DNA from: an uncultured Roseiflexaceae bacterium
GTDB taxonomy: Bacteria; Chloroflexota; Chloroflexia; Chloroflexales; Roseiflexaceae
Direction: 5' to 3'
Length of the DNA stretch: 17,588 nt
NCBI GenBank assembly: GCA_937988885.1
Contig: CALKHR010000090.1
Coordinates: 1 to 17,588, forward strand
Position numbers and translations under genes: made by a program
Notes under the pieces: model-generated
The model's input: the letters and a program-made list of their open reading frames with translations, nothing else
Told to the model about the DNA's origin: nothing
The model's database searches: none
Shown: piece after piece, positions 1-7,584 of the stretch
Layout of the letters: each line of letters opens with the position of its first letter
How positions within the stretch are numbered: position 1 is the stretch's first letter

Positions 1-22
1 GAAGCACGTCCGGTGGTGTGAG

Positions 23-47
23 AGGGGACGGCTAGAGACCGTCCCCT
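23..47 (-). terminator. Hairpin after the M36 protease gene
   Basis: A perfect 9-bp GC-rich stem (23-31 with 39-47) encloses a 7-nt loop, about 27 nt beyond the stop codon of the protease gene on the minus strand. No U-run follows the stem on the minus strand, so it would be a weak intrinsic terminator or a 3'-end stabilising hairpin. The position just after the gene is the main argument. Confidence 0.55.
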
Positions 48-73
48 ACTCGATTGGGGATGATACGAAGTGA

Positions 74-3000
74 TTAGCGCCCGACAACCGGCAAATACAA
101 CTTCACGGTGGTGTCGGTATCCGTATCCGTATCGGGAGTTGGTTGGTCGTTGTCGGTGATGGTGAGCGTGGTGCTGGCAGGCGCGCCAAGCTGCCCACCC
201 ACAGGCGATGTCAACCCCAACACAACCGTCTCGTCGCTCTCCTGCGCATTGTCGTCGAGCAGCGTCACGTTGATGCTGGCAGTGGTGGCGCCCGGCGCAA
301 ACGTCACGCTGCTGCCGCCGAGCGTGAAGTCGCTGCCCTGCGTGGCGGTGCCACCCGTCACAGCCACCGTCGCACTGGTGGGGGCGTAGGGGTTGGCGCG
401 GTCGAGTTTCACACCCACGGGCACGCTGCCCGCGCTCTCGGCTGCGCTGGCACTCGCGCTCGCAAAGCTGATGCGCGGCACCACCACGTCCACGTTGGTC
501 TGCACACTGTTATCGGAGATGTCCTGTTCGTATGCGCTGATGTCAAACGCAACCTTGAGCGTATCGCTGCGGTCGCTGTTCAGGCTGGGATCGACCACGG
601 CTTGGATGGTGACCGTGCCGTTCGCGCCCACTGCGAGATCACCGAGCGACCACACGCCCGCCGTAGCGGTCGGCGTCATTGGCAGGCTGCTGGTCACCTG
701 CACATCACTCAGGAAGCTCGGCAGCGTCAGTGTGACGGTCACATCCGTAGCGGCCAGCGTGCTTGTGTTGCTCACGGCCACGGTATAGCTGAACGGTTGG
801 CCCGGCAACAGTGTGTCGAGTGTGGGGCCAGAGGCGACTAGATCGCTCGAGGTACACCAATTCAGCGCTCGTTTAAGCACCTGTATAGCCGCAGCATCCG
901 CTAAACCTTCAACCGCAAAGCCCATCAACACCGTGCGGAACGTGGTATCGCGATAGACTGCTGCGGGGCCTTTTTCGCCAGTAAACGCAACGCCAGCCTC
1001 TGCAGTCGGCACATAACTATCGCTGTAGTTAGTGCTGAAGTAGTACACATTCAGCGGGAATGGCCCTAGCCCCGCGAATGGCCCAGCCCCTGTGATCGTC
1101 GACTGACCAGGATCGTCCTGCGCCGCACTCAGGCCCAGGTAGTCGCTCATAAACGGCGTTATGCTGCCTTTGCGTATAAAATAATCCTGAGAGCTGATCA
1201 CGAGACAATTACCGTCATCTAGGAAGCGTGCTAGTTCTGCCTCAGCATCATCTCCGATCACACCATACGAACTTGGCCCACCGAACCACAGGACAGTCCG
1301 GTACGATTGAAGTTCCAGGTAGCTTGGCTCATAGGTGCCGTTTACTCCAGTTTCCCAATAGTCGTAATCGATGCCGATCTGGTCGAGGAAAAACATGTAA
1401 TCGCCCAACACGTTCGGAAGATTCACATCGTCATCGACGAGCAAGAGCTGCGGAATTTGACGCACAGTAAAGCTCGCAGCCGATGAGGTCGAGCTTCCAC
1501 AAGCATTATTGCCCACCACTCGCCAGTAGTAGACGCCCTGAGTCTCCAATGGTATTGGCAACTGAACCGAGGTGTCGCGCGTGCTCTGACTGAACAGCAC
1601 ATCGCTAAAGGCGGCATCCTTCGCGACTTGAATCGTATAGCTGTAGGTCTGCGTACCTGGCGCCCACGTGAAGGTCGGCCAATGGAATACATCGGTTGCT
1701 TGGTCGGCGGGTGCGGTCAGCGTAACGGTGCCCGGCACTTGATTCGCCAGGTAGACGAGCGCTGTATCGCTTGTGCCCGATGTTTCTTCGACCGTGAGTG
1801 TGTACGTATCGGGCGGCGTACTCGGGGAGAGGTTGAGCGCGAGTGTGCTTGTGCCCGGCGCAACGACTGGGTTCGGCGTGAAGGTAGCAACCGCACCAGG
1901 CACGCCAGAGGCGCTGAGTGTGGTGGGGTAGCTGAGCATACTTGCAAGCTGAATATTCGCCGTTAACTGGGGAGAGGTTGCCACACAAACATCGAACTTA
2001 GGTTCTTCAATGTTCACTGTACAGGTTGGGGGCAGATCGAACGCCTCAACCGAATCATTGATCACGAGGCTATTAACATCAGTTGCGCTCGCACCCAGAC
2101 CACGTCGGGCGAAGGCTACCCACAACAGACACTGGTTCGCCCCAGCATTGTTGACCTGATCGGCCAGCAGGATCGCATCACGGGCATCGACAAACGAAGG
2201 ATTGCACTTCTGCAGCTTCATCCCATCGATCATCAACTGCAAAAAGAGGTTGTTGCCGCCCGTGCCGTGCACCTTATCGGGATCAAAGCCGTAGGCATCC
2301 ACCAAATCCCAATACACTTCCCACATAATCGAGACCCACACCTCGCCAATATCGTGAGGTGAGCCCACGCTCATTGAATTGAGCGAAGCATAGGTATGCG
2401 GATTAACGGAAGAATCGGTCGAATAGGGATAAATGCGGATACCAGCCCCATCTTGCGATTGTCCCATCAGCCACGTGCCAACGGTGAGTGGTGTTTGGCG
2501 CGTATCGGATGGTTTGGCCAGCAATGCCAACGCTAACAGATCGCTCCAACCCTCGCCCATACCAACCGACTCGGCATTCGAGAGACAACCAGAGTTCGCA
2601 GGGCCACCAGTCAGTCGGGTGGACAAACCATGACCGTACTCGTGTATCACCACACCAGTATCAAACGCGGCATCAGTCTGAGCTGAATACATAGTGAGTG
2701 TGACGGTTTGGCTTTGCAGTGCGTTTCGCAACGTTTGCCCATCGTCGTACGAAATGCCTACGCTAGGAATGGGCCTTATTTCACCATTCATATCGGGGAT
2801 CACATTCGTGCCGACATTATTGGCAATAATCACCCCGAGTCCGCCAGCATTCGCAACGTTCAGCACCTTATCGGCATACGAACAGGTGCCCCGATCAACC
2901 AGCACGATTTTACCCGCCACAGCCGCAGCATTGGTTAATGCTGAACAGGCATCGGTCGACACATCTACGCCATCTTGAGCCAATGCCAATTCAGCAGAGA

Positions 3001-4450
3001 CGTTGTAGGCTCCTGAAAAAAGCAGTGATGAGCCACCATAGTACATGCCCGCAATCGAAGCAGGGGATTGCACAATCAGACGGCCCCGCAGCGCACCCAA
3101 ATACATCTGCATCTGAGGCGTCTGGCCATCCGGTGGCGTAAAGAAGTTAGCGTTATCAGCGCCCCCAAAATCCTGCGCCTCCGCATTCACCGCATCATCG
3201 CCAAGGCCACCACGGCCATAGTTATTCGTTTGGAAGTTGCCAGATACCTCATCGAAACCATAGTGGTACAAGGTATCGTGCAGCATATTGGTGGTGTAGA
3301 ACAACTGTGTAATGGACGCATCGCGGTAGGTAGAGGGGTATTGATTGAAATCCAGAGCTGGCGTAAACGTCAAACTCGGGCCACCATCGACCGTCACATC
3401 GCCTGCGTTGTAGCCATTCGGCGTAGTAATGTCGGCGTAGGTGAAGGTGTTATTGCCTCGTGTGATCGTGTACTCCGCCCCATCAACGCCATCAGTATCG
3501 TGCCAGCCGTACGGCGAGGCCACCGGATCAGCAGGGTTGGTCACCAGAGTGCGTGTGCCCACATCAGGGCGCGCAACATCGAACGGATAGACCAAGTAAC
3601 TAGCGCCATCTGCCGCCAGCGCGGGTGCCGCCACGGTCTCCTTGGGCAGCTCGACACGCGCAGGCGCCGCAACACCACCCGTCTGCCCATCCTCGTGGAC
3701 GTGCCCGCTCGCGCTCGACCAATCGACCTGCGACACGATCTCGCCCGTGGTAGCATCGGTGCGCACATCCAGCCAACTCTGACCATCGGGCAGGCGTAGC
3801 ACCATATTCCAGGCCAGCACCACCGAGCCATCCTCCAACGGCTGGTAGATCAGATGCACAGGGATCGGATCAACAGAGTAAGCTGCAGCGACGAACTCGC
3901 TGGCCTGCTCCACACCCTTTGCCGCGCGCGACTGCACGGGATCGGGTGGTGCGCCCTGCAACGACGACGAGTGCAGACCTAGTGTTGTGGCTGCCTGCAC
4001 CAGCGAGGCTTGCGCGCTGAGCTTTGGTGTGCGCGTGTTCACCCGCTTGGCGAGTTGTGGGATCGCAGCGTTGTGGACATTGATGATGCTGCCATCGCGG
4101 GCCACGTTTACCGCAATATCGCCCTGGAACACATCGATGCCGCCTAATTGTTGGCGCAGCACGATATGCGTCACGCCGTTGTGAGCGGTGGTATAGCGGT
4201 CCACTACGCGCAACTCACTTAGATCAGTGGAGGATAAGCCATACGCGGCCCCATGCGACTGCACATACTGCATCGCGATCTGAAGCGGATCTCCACTTGT
4301 TGGACCTGTGAGGAAACCGTTGAAAGAAGGTGGCTCAGGTTGCGTCTGAGCTTGGAGAGGTGCCGAAAAGAGAAACGAGGAAGCGAAAACCAAACACACA
4401 CAGAGCAGCGAAATAGGACGGAAATGAGCAATACGAGCTGCTACTTTCAT
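74..4450 (-). CDS. Secreted fungalysin-type (M36) zinc metallopeptidase with PA insertion and mosaic C-terminal tail
   Basis: This is an extracellular zinc endopeptidase of 1458 aa. Residues 1-34 are a signal peptide, with likely cleavage after LQA. Residues 55-250 resemble an FTP/PepSY-type propeptide, which in this family inhibits the enzyme until it is cleaved off. The M36 core follows, with the zinc site HEYGH at residues 603-607 and the third ligand Glu633 in EGWSD. A PA domain (about 455-595, containing VLVDRGTCSYADK) is inserted just before the zinc motif. After about residue 800 come accessory segments: a beta-rich segment, an Fn3-like domain (about 906-1000), a segment starting LLLVDDD (about 1001-1200, possibly a GATase-like fold), a DUF11/CARDB-like domain (about 1205-1310) and a Calx-beta domain (about 1324-1433). 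The protein ends in an Asp-Thr repeat linker and the tail LYLPVVGR. The start is supported by AAAGGA (4461-4466) 10 nt upstream. Peptidase family assignment is firm; tail domain names are less so. Its substrate is unknown. Confidence 0.93.
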   Translation of the reverse strand: MKVAARIAHFRPISLLCVCLVFASSFLFSAPLQAQTQPEPPSFNGFLTGPTSGDPLQIAMQYVQSHGAAYGLSSTDLSELRVVDRYTTAHNGVTHIVLRQQLGGIDVFQGDIAVNVARDGSIINVHNAAIPQLAKRVNTRTPKLSAQASLVQAATTLGLHSSSLQGAPPDPVQSRAAKGVEQASEFVAAAYSVDPIPVHLIYQPLEDGSVVLAWNMVLRLPDGQSWLDVRTDATTGEIVSQVDWSSASGHVHEDGQTGGVAAPARVELPKETVAAPALAADGASYLVYPFDVARPDVGTRTLVTNPADPVASPYGWHDTDGVDGAEYTITRGNNTFTYADITTPNGYNAGDVTVDGGPSLTFTPALDFNQYPSTYRDASITQLFYTTNMLHDTLYHYGFDEVSGNFQTNNYGRGGLGDDAVNAEAQDFGGADNANFFTPPDGQTPQMQMYLGALRGRLIVQSPASIAGMYYGGSSLLFSGAYNVSAELALAQDGVDVSTDACSALTNAAAVAGKIVLVDRGTCSYADKVLNVANAGGLGVIIANNVGTNVIPDMNGEIRPIPSVGISYDDGQTLRNALQSQTVTLTMYSAQTDAAFDTGVVIHEYGHGLSTRLTGGPANSGCLSNAESVGMGEGWSDLLALALLAKPSDTRQTPLTVGTWLMGQSQDGAGIRIYPYSTDSSVNPHTYASLNSMSVGSPHDIGEVWVSIMWEVYWDLVDAYGFDPDKVHGTGGNNLFLQLMIDGMKLQKCNPSFVDARDAILLADQVNNAGANQCLLWVAFARRGLGASATDVNSLVINDSVEAFDLPPTCTVNIEEPKFDVCVATSPQLTANIQLASMLSYPTTLSASGVPGAVATFTPNPVVAPGTSTLALNLSPSTPPDTYTLTVEETSGTSDTALVYLANQVPGTVTLTAPADQATDVFHWPTFTWAPGTQTYSYTIQVAKDAAFSDVLFSQSTRDTSVQLPIPLETQGVYYWRVVGNNACGSSTSSAASFTVRQIPQLLLVDDDVNLPNVLGDYMFFLDQIGIDYDYWETGVNGTYEPSYLELQSYRTVLWFGGPSSYGVIGDDAEAELARFLDDGNCLVISSQDYFIRKGSITPFMSDYLGLSAAQDDPGQSTITGAGPFAGLGPFPLNVYYFSTNYSDSYVPTAEAGVAFTGEKGPAAVYRDTTFRTVLMGFAVEGLADAAAIQVLKRALNWCTSSDLVASGPTLDTLLPGQPFSYTVAVSNTSTLAATDVTVTLTLPSFLSDVQVTSSLPMTPTATAGVWSLGDLAVGANGTVTIQAVVDPSLNSDRSDTLKVAFDISAYEQDISDNSVQTNVDVVVPRISFASASASAAESAGSVPVGVKLDRANPYAPTSATVAVTGGTATQGSDFTLGGSSVTFAPGATTASINVTLLDDNAQESDETVVLGLTSPVGGQLGAPASTTLTITDNDQPTPDTDTDTDTTVKLYLPVVGR
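111..134. repeat. Four hexamer repeats coding the Asp-Thr linker
   Basis: Four consecutive 6-bp units of the form GTNTCS (GTGTCG, GTATCC, GTATCC, GTATCG) encode the Asp-Thr run near the protease C-terminus. The run is in frame, so gain or loss of a unit would only change linker length. Confidence 0.7.
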
Positions 4451-4466
4451 TAATTCATTATCCTTT

Positions 4467-4488
4467 GATGATGCATCATGGCATCATC
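4467..4488 (-). promoter_or_regulatory. Palindrome/hairpin abutting the protease ribosome-binding site
   Basis: GATGATGC (4467-4474) and GCATCATC (4481-4488) form a perfect 8-bp stem with a 6-nt loop. The left arm is also part of a perfect 12-bp palindrome, ATGATGCATCAT (4468-4479), so the 7-mer GCATCAT or its complement occurs three times in 21 bp. The element touches the AAAGGA Shine-Dalgarno at 4461-4466. It could be an operator or an mRNA structure affecting translation; function is inferred only from position. Confidence 0.4.
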
Positions 4489-4865
4489 GACAACAGGGTC
4501 CAAAGACCATCATAGGGAGTTGTAACTCACATGATCACAGTGTGTTGGCTGTCACCTCACATCGTTCAACATCGACTACTGTAGAAACCTCAAGGCACAT
4601 AAGCTACTGAATGGTAGCCAAGTGAAATCATAACACACTTGAATAACAAATATTAATGATAATTTTCATTCGAGATGTTTAATGAGGAAACCTATGTATA
4701 AGAGCGGTTTATAATAAGTTGATAGATAGCTTGTTATAACAGCTTAAACTGCATTTTTCATATAGAGGTAGTACTTCGTTATCTTGCGAACATTCAAAAG
4801 GAGAACTTGGCGAACACAGGCTGAGTCAGCTTTCAACTGTACAACTAGACTTAGAATGATGCACA

Positions 4866-4897
4866 AACATCCCCTCACGCTACGGCGAGGGGATGTT
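4866..4897 (-). terminator. Terminator hairpin of the sigma factor gene
   Basis: A perfect 11-bp stem (AACATCCCCTC at 4866-4876 with 4887-4897) has a 10-nt loop and begins 21 nt after the sigma gene stop codon. On the minus strand it is followed by only a short T-poor stretch (TGTGCATC), so U-tract support is weak. Confidence 0.65.
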
Positions 4898-4918
4898 CAA
4901 AAACTCTATAAGTGGCGA

Positions 4919-5962
4919 TCACTCCAGGTAGGCTTGCAGACGGTCGCCGACCTTGGGGGAACGCAGGTGGCGCAGTGCCTCGGCCTCGATCTGGCGGGTG
5001 CGTTCGCGGGTGATGCCGAACGTCACACCGACTTCCTCCAGCGTGCGGCGGCGACCATCGGCCAAGCCGTAGCGCAACTGCAGGATCTCGCGTTCGCGCT
5101 CGGGCAGCTCCATCAGCGCCTGACTGAGATCGTGTTGCAGCATGCGTTGCGCGGCGATCTCCATCGGCGTCTCCGAGTCGTCGTCGGCCAGCAGTTCGCC
5201 CATATGGCCCTCGCCGTCGTTGCCCAGCGGCTGCTCCAGCGAGATCGGCTGTGCGGCGGCCTGCATCAAGCGGCGCACCTTACGCAGGCTAATGCCCAAC
5301 GCCTCGGCGATCTCCTCGGGAGTTGGCTCGCGCTCGAGGGCTTGCTCAAGTTGATGGGTGACGCGGCGCAACTGGCTGATCGCATCGCTCAGATGCACAG
5401 GCAAACGGATCAGGCGGCTCTGCTCGGCGATCGCGCGGCTGACGGCCTGGCGAATCCACCACGTCGCATACGTCGAGAAGCGGTTGCCTTTGGTGTAGTC
5501 GAACTTCTCAACCGCCCGCATCAGGCCGATATTGCCCTCTTGCACCAGGTCCATAAACGAGAGTGAGCTGCCCATGTACTTCTTTGCAACGCTCACCACC
5601 AAGCGCAGATTCGCCTGGATCAAGCGTCGCCGTGCCTCATCGCCCATCGCCACCGCGCGCTCCAGCGCTTTGCGCTCGCTCCAACTGCGAGGCGGGTAGA
5701 GCATGAGCATCTGGCGAGCCTCGCGCCCACGAACGATATCCTGAGCGAGACTGATTTCGTCTGCAGCCGTCAACAGAGAGACTTGGCCGATCTCGCGCAG
5801 GTACATCTGCACCGAGTCCTCGACGTGTTCAGTCATCGCGCGGGGGGAATCCTCCAGCAACGCGGCAGCTGCTTCGTCGTCCCAATTTGGATCAATGTCG
5901 TCGGGGGAGGGCTCGTCGAAAAAAGGTGAGCGTTGCTTGCGTGTACGATCCAACCCATTCAT
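4919..5962 (-). CDS. Sigma-70 family RNA polymerase sigma factor (primary-like, group 1/2)
   Basis: This protein directs RNA polymerase to -10/-35 promoters. From the chosen start it is 347 aa. Region 1.2 is at about 47-80 (DSVQMYLREIG). Region 2 is at about 112-185, with the classic NLRLVVSVAKKY, DLVQEGNIGLMRAVEKFDY and RFSTYATWWIRQAVSRAIAEQ segments that melt and read the -10 box. Region 3 spans about 190-270. Region 4 is at about 275-345, with the helix-turn-helix TLEEVGVTFGITRERTRQIE that reads the -35 box. Region 1.1 is absent and replaced by a short acidic N-terminus, as in group 2 factors and compact primary sigmas, so I cannot choose between sigA/rpoD and a paralogue. There is an extra segment of roughly 25 residues between regions 1.2 and 2. 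The frame stays open upstream to 6067, but GGAG 9 nt before the ATG at 5962 favours this start. It stands alone, with hairpins on both sides. Confidence 0.93.
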   Translation of the reverse strand: MNGLDRTRKQRSPFFDEPSPDDIDPNWDDEAAAALLEDSPRAMTEHVEDSVQMYLREIGQVSLLTAADEISLAQDIVRGREARQMLMLYPPRSWSERKALERAVAMGDEARRRLIQANLRLVVSVAKKYMGSSLSFMDLVQEGNIGLMRAVEKFDYTKGNRFSTYATWWIRQAVSRAIAEQSRLIRLPVHLSDAISQLRRVTHQLEQALEREPTPEEIAEALGISLRKVRRLMQAAAQPISLEQPLGNDGEGHMGELLADDDSETPMEIAAQRMLQHDLSQALMELPEREREILQLRYGLADGRRRTLEEVGVTFGITRERTRQIEAEALRHLRSPKVGDRLQAYLE

Positions 5963-5971
5963 AGAATGTCG

Positions 5972-5975
5972 CTCC
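5972..5975 (-). promoter_or_regulatory. Ribosome-binding site fixing the sigma factor start
   Basis: GGAG on the minus strand sits 9 nt before the ATG at 5962. The in-frame ATG five codons upstream (5977) and the far upstream start at 6067 lack a comparable site, so the 347-aa form is preferred. Confidence 0.5.
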
Positions 5976-6301
5976 ATGACACTCAAACAAAGTGAGCGCC
6001 ATACTCGCTGCGATTCGAGAGGTTCGGCATATGTCTTGTGGCATATAGGTGAGGAAGCGAACCACAATGCCTAACTAGCGAGCGCAGCACGAATTCTCTA
6101 TATTCGTTACCGTAAATGTTATGGGAAAGTTGCGGGTAATTAGGCGCATCTTCCAATTGCAACACAAAAGTTAATTGTTCGCCAAAGAACCGCAATAATC
6201 ATGTAAATAAACGATAAAAATAGGCCATGTAACATACAAGGGGTATGCCGAGTTATGAACTCGGCATACCCCTTTACTACAAAGCCGCATAAAATTATTT
6301 T
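5976..6301. other. Noncoding region between the sigma and polyprenyl synthase genes
   Basis: The region contains the long 6238-6274 inverted repeat, and the sigma gene promoter presumably lies between that repeat and the gene. I found no pair of -35 and -10 boxes with acceptable match and spacing. The sequence at about 6090-6240 is more AT-rich than the flanking genes. No gene-like frame with a ribosome-binding site was seen. Confidence 0.5.
6238..6274 (-). terminator. 17-bp perfect inverted repeat after the polyprenyl synthase gene
   Basis: AAGGGGTATGCCGAGTT (6238-6254) pairs perfectly with 6258-6274 around a 3-nt loop, 28 nt past the stop codon of the polyprenyl synthase gene. Position suggests a terminator. 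The stem is unusually long and is followed on the minus strand by GTATG rather than a U-run, so a binding site or mobile palindrome is possible. Confidence 0.6.
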
Positions 6302-7354
6302 TTACGTCTGTCGCTGCAATACAAACGCGCAAATCTCGCTTAATGCCCGCGTCGTCGCTGAGGGTGCGAAACCGTGCAACTGGCTGAGCGCCCGCTCAAT
6401 CGTTGCCTCGGCCTCTTCCATCGCCAGTGTCGCGCCGCCCGAATCGATCACGAGGCGCACCAGTTCTGGCACCTGGGCGGGGGACGGACGACCCTTTAAT
6501 ACGATATCGCGTAGTATTTGGCTATTAGTCTCCGCCAGAGCGTAGATCAACGGCAGTGTCCAAGTGCCCTCGCGGAGGTCGTTCCCGGCGGGTTTACCGA
6601 GCACCCGCTCGTCGCCCGTGAAGTCCAACACATCATCGACGATCTGGAACGCCAAGCCCAAGTCGTAGCCGAAGCGCCCCAGCGCCTCGATCTGCTCGGG
6701 TGTGCCACCCGCCACCGCAATACCCGCTTTGCAGGAAGCCTCAAACAGCGCAGCTGTTTTACAGCCGATCTTATAGCGATACTGCCCTAACGCCACATCC
6801 AGCGGCTCGATCTGCGTCACCGGGCTCAACTCGCCCTCCACGATCGTCTGAGCAGCATCAGCATAAAACCGAATAATGCGCGTATCCGGCTCGGCGGCCA
6901 ACTCGTTGGCCGAGAGCGCGAAGAAGAAATCGCCCAGCATCAGCGCAACCGAATTGCCCCACCGCGTGTGGATCGTCGCCCGATTACGCCGCTGCGGCGT
7001 GTGGTCGACCATATCATCGTGGACTAGCGTGGCGGTATGCAACAACTCCACCGCCGCCGCCGGGTGCGACGCCCGCTCTAGATCGTAATTGCCGAGCCGG
7101 GCTGCTAACAACACCAACGCCGCCCGTAACCGCTTGCCACCTGAGGCGATGATGTGCGCACCCGAAGCCGTCAACTGCGGAGCCCGTGATTGAGTTAACC
7201 GCAAAAGTAACTGCTCGATCGCACTTAAATCATCAAGCAACTCTGCACGCTGAAATATGTCGTTGAGATTGGTTGGCAGCACGTGGGATGCTAAAGCTGG
7301 TGTTGCAGCGGTTTGTGGCGTTGGTTGGGTAAGTTGAAACGCCGAAGAAACCAT
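6302..7354 (-). CDS. Trans-polyprenyl (long-chain isoprenyl) diphosphate synthase
   Basis: This is a class I isoprenyl diphosphate synthase of 350 aa from the chosen start. It condenses isopentenyl diphosphate onto an allylic diphosphate to make an all-trans chain, probably for the menaquinone side chain. Visible motifs are GGKRLR (72-77, isopentenyl diphosphate binding), the first Asp-rich motif DDMVD (113-117) followed by RR (122-123), and the second motif DDVLD (240-244) followed by GKPAGNDLREG. The residues just before the first Asp-rich motif (ATLVH) are small or aliphatic rather than aromatic, which in this family goes with long products; exact chain length cannot be read. A TTG at 7363 could extend the frame by three codons, but the Shine-Dalgarno AGAAAGG (7364-7370) adjoins that TTG and is 9 nt from the ATG at 7354. 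A good promoter lies upstream. A geranylgeranyl diphosphate synthase remains possible. Confidence 0.92.
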   Translation of the reverse strand: MVSSAFQLTQPTPQTAATPALASHVLPTNLNDIFQRAELLDDLSAIEQLLLRLTQSRAPQLTASGAHIIASGGKRLRAALVLLAARLGNYDLERASHPAAAVELLHTATLVHDDMVDHTPQRRNRATIHTRWGNSVALMLGDFFFALSANELAAEPDTRIIRFYADAAQTIVEGELSPVTQIEPLDVALGQYRYKIGCKTAALFEASCKAGIAVAGGTPEQIEALGRFGYDLGLAFQIVDDVLDFTGDERVLGKPAGNDLREGTWTLPLIYALAETNSQILRDIVLKGRPSPAQVPELVRLVIDSGGATLAMEEAEATIERALSQLHGFAPSATTRALSEICAFVLQRQT

Positions 7355-7363
7355 CGCACACAA

Positions 7364-7370
7364 CCTTTCT
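7364..7370 (-). promoter_or_regulatory. Ribosome-binding site deciding the polyprenyl synthase start
   Basis: AGAAAGG on the minus strand lies 9 nt before the ATG at 7354. It directly abuts the alternative TTG at 7363, which rules that codon out as a likely start. Confidence 0.55.
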
Positions 7371-7405
7371 GGGTCAAACCAACATTGCGAGTATCCAGTC
7401 TGTTA

Positions 7406-7434
7406 ATTTTATCACAATGTCGGACGAAGTACAA
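7406..7434 (-). promoter_or_regulatory. Sigma-70-type promoter for the polyprenyl synthase gene
   Basis: On the minus strand, TTGTAC (7429-7434) and TAAAAT (7406-7411) are separated by exactly 17 bp, and TGA directly before the -10 box makes an extended -10 element. Expected transcription start is near 7399, giving a leader of about 45 nt. Confidence 0.6.
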
Positions 7435-7584
7435 ATAATCGACACTCGTATTCTTCAAGCAAACATGGAAAAGCGCATCAAGTTGTCTGTTTGCTTCCAA
7501 GAATCCAACAAACGCATCTGAAACGACACGAACACGCTGTAATTGTGTATTCATAGTCAAAAAATGCGTCAAACCACCGTCACC

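Larger units (their letters stand above)
4451..4918. other. AT-rich noncoding region upstream of the M36 protease
   Basis: No credible gene lies here. The part at about 4600-4760 is strikingly AT-rich compared with the GC-rich genes on either side, and it contains a perfect 10-bp palindrome, TGTTATAACA, at 4732-4741. The region should hold the protease promoter on the minus strand. Candidate -10 boxes are TATGAT (4509-4514) and TATTAT near 4710, the latter with a TTATAA -35 box at 17 bp. Neither has strong support, so I do not assign one. The right end holds the sigma gene terminator. Confidence 0.6.

Noticed and set aside
3068..3799. Plus-strand open frame of 243 codons opposite the protease
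   Set aside because: The minus strand codes conserved M36 sequence; the plus frame is Arg/Ile/His-rich without motifs.
4784..5566. Plus-strand open frame of 260 codons opposite the sigma factor gene
   Set aside because: Antisense to highly conserved sigma regions 2 to 4. Its translation is a repetitive Leu/Gln/Ala shadow.
5963..6067. N-terminal extension of the sigma factor to 6067
   Set aside because: The extra 35 residues resemble no sigma region and lack a ribosome-binding site, whereas GGAG stands 9 nt before the ATG at 5962.
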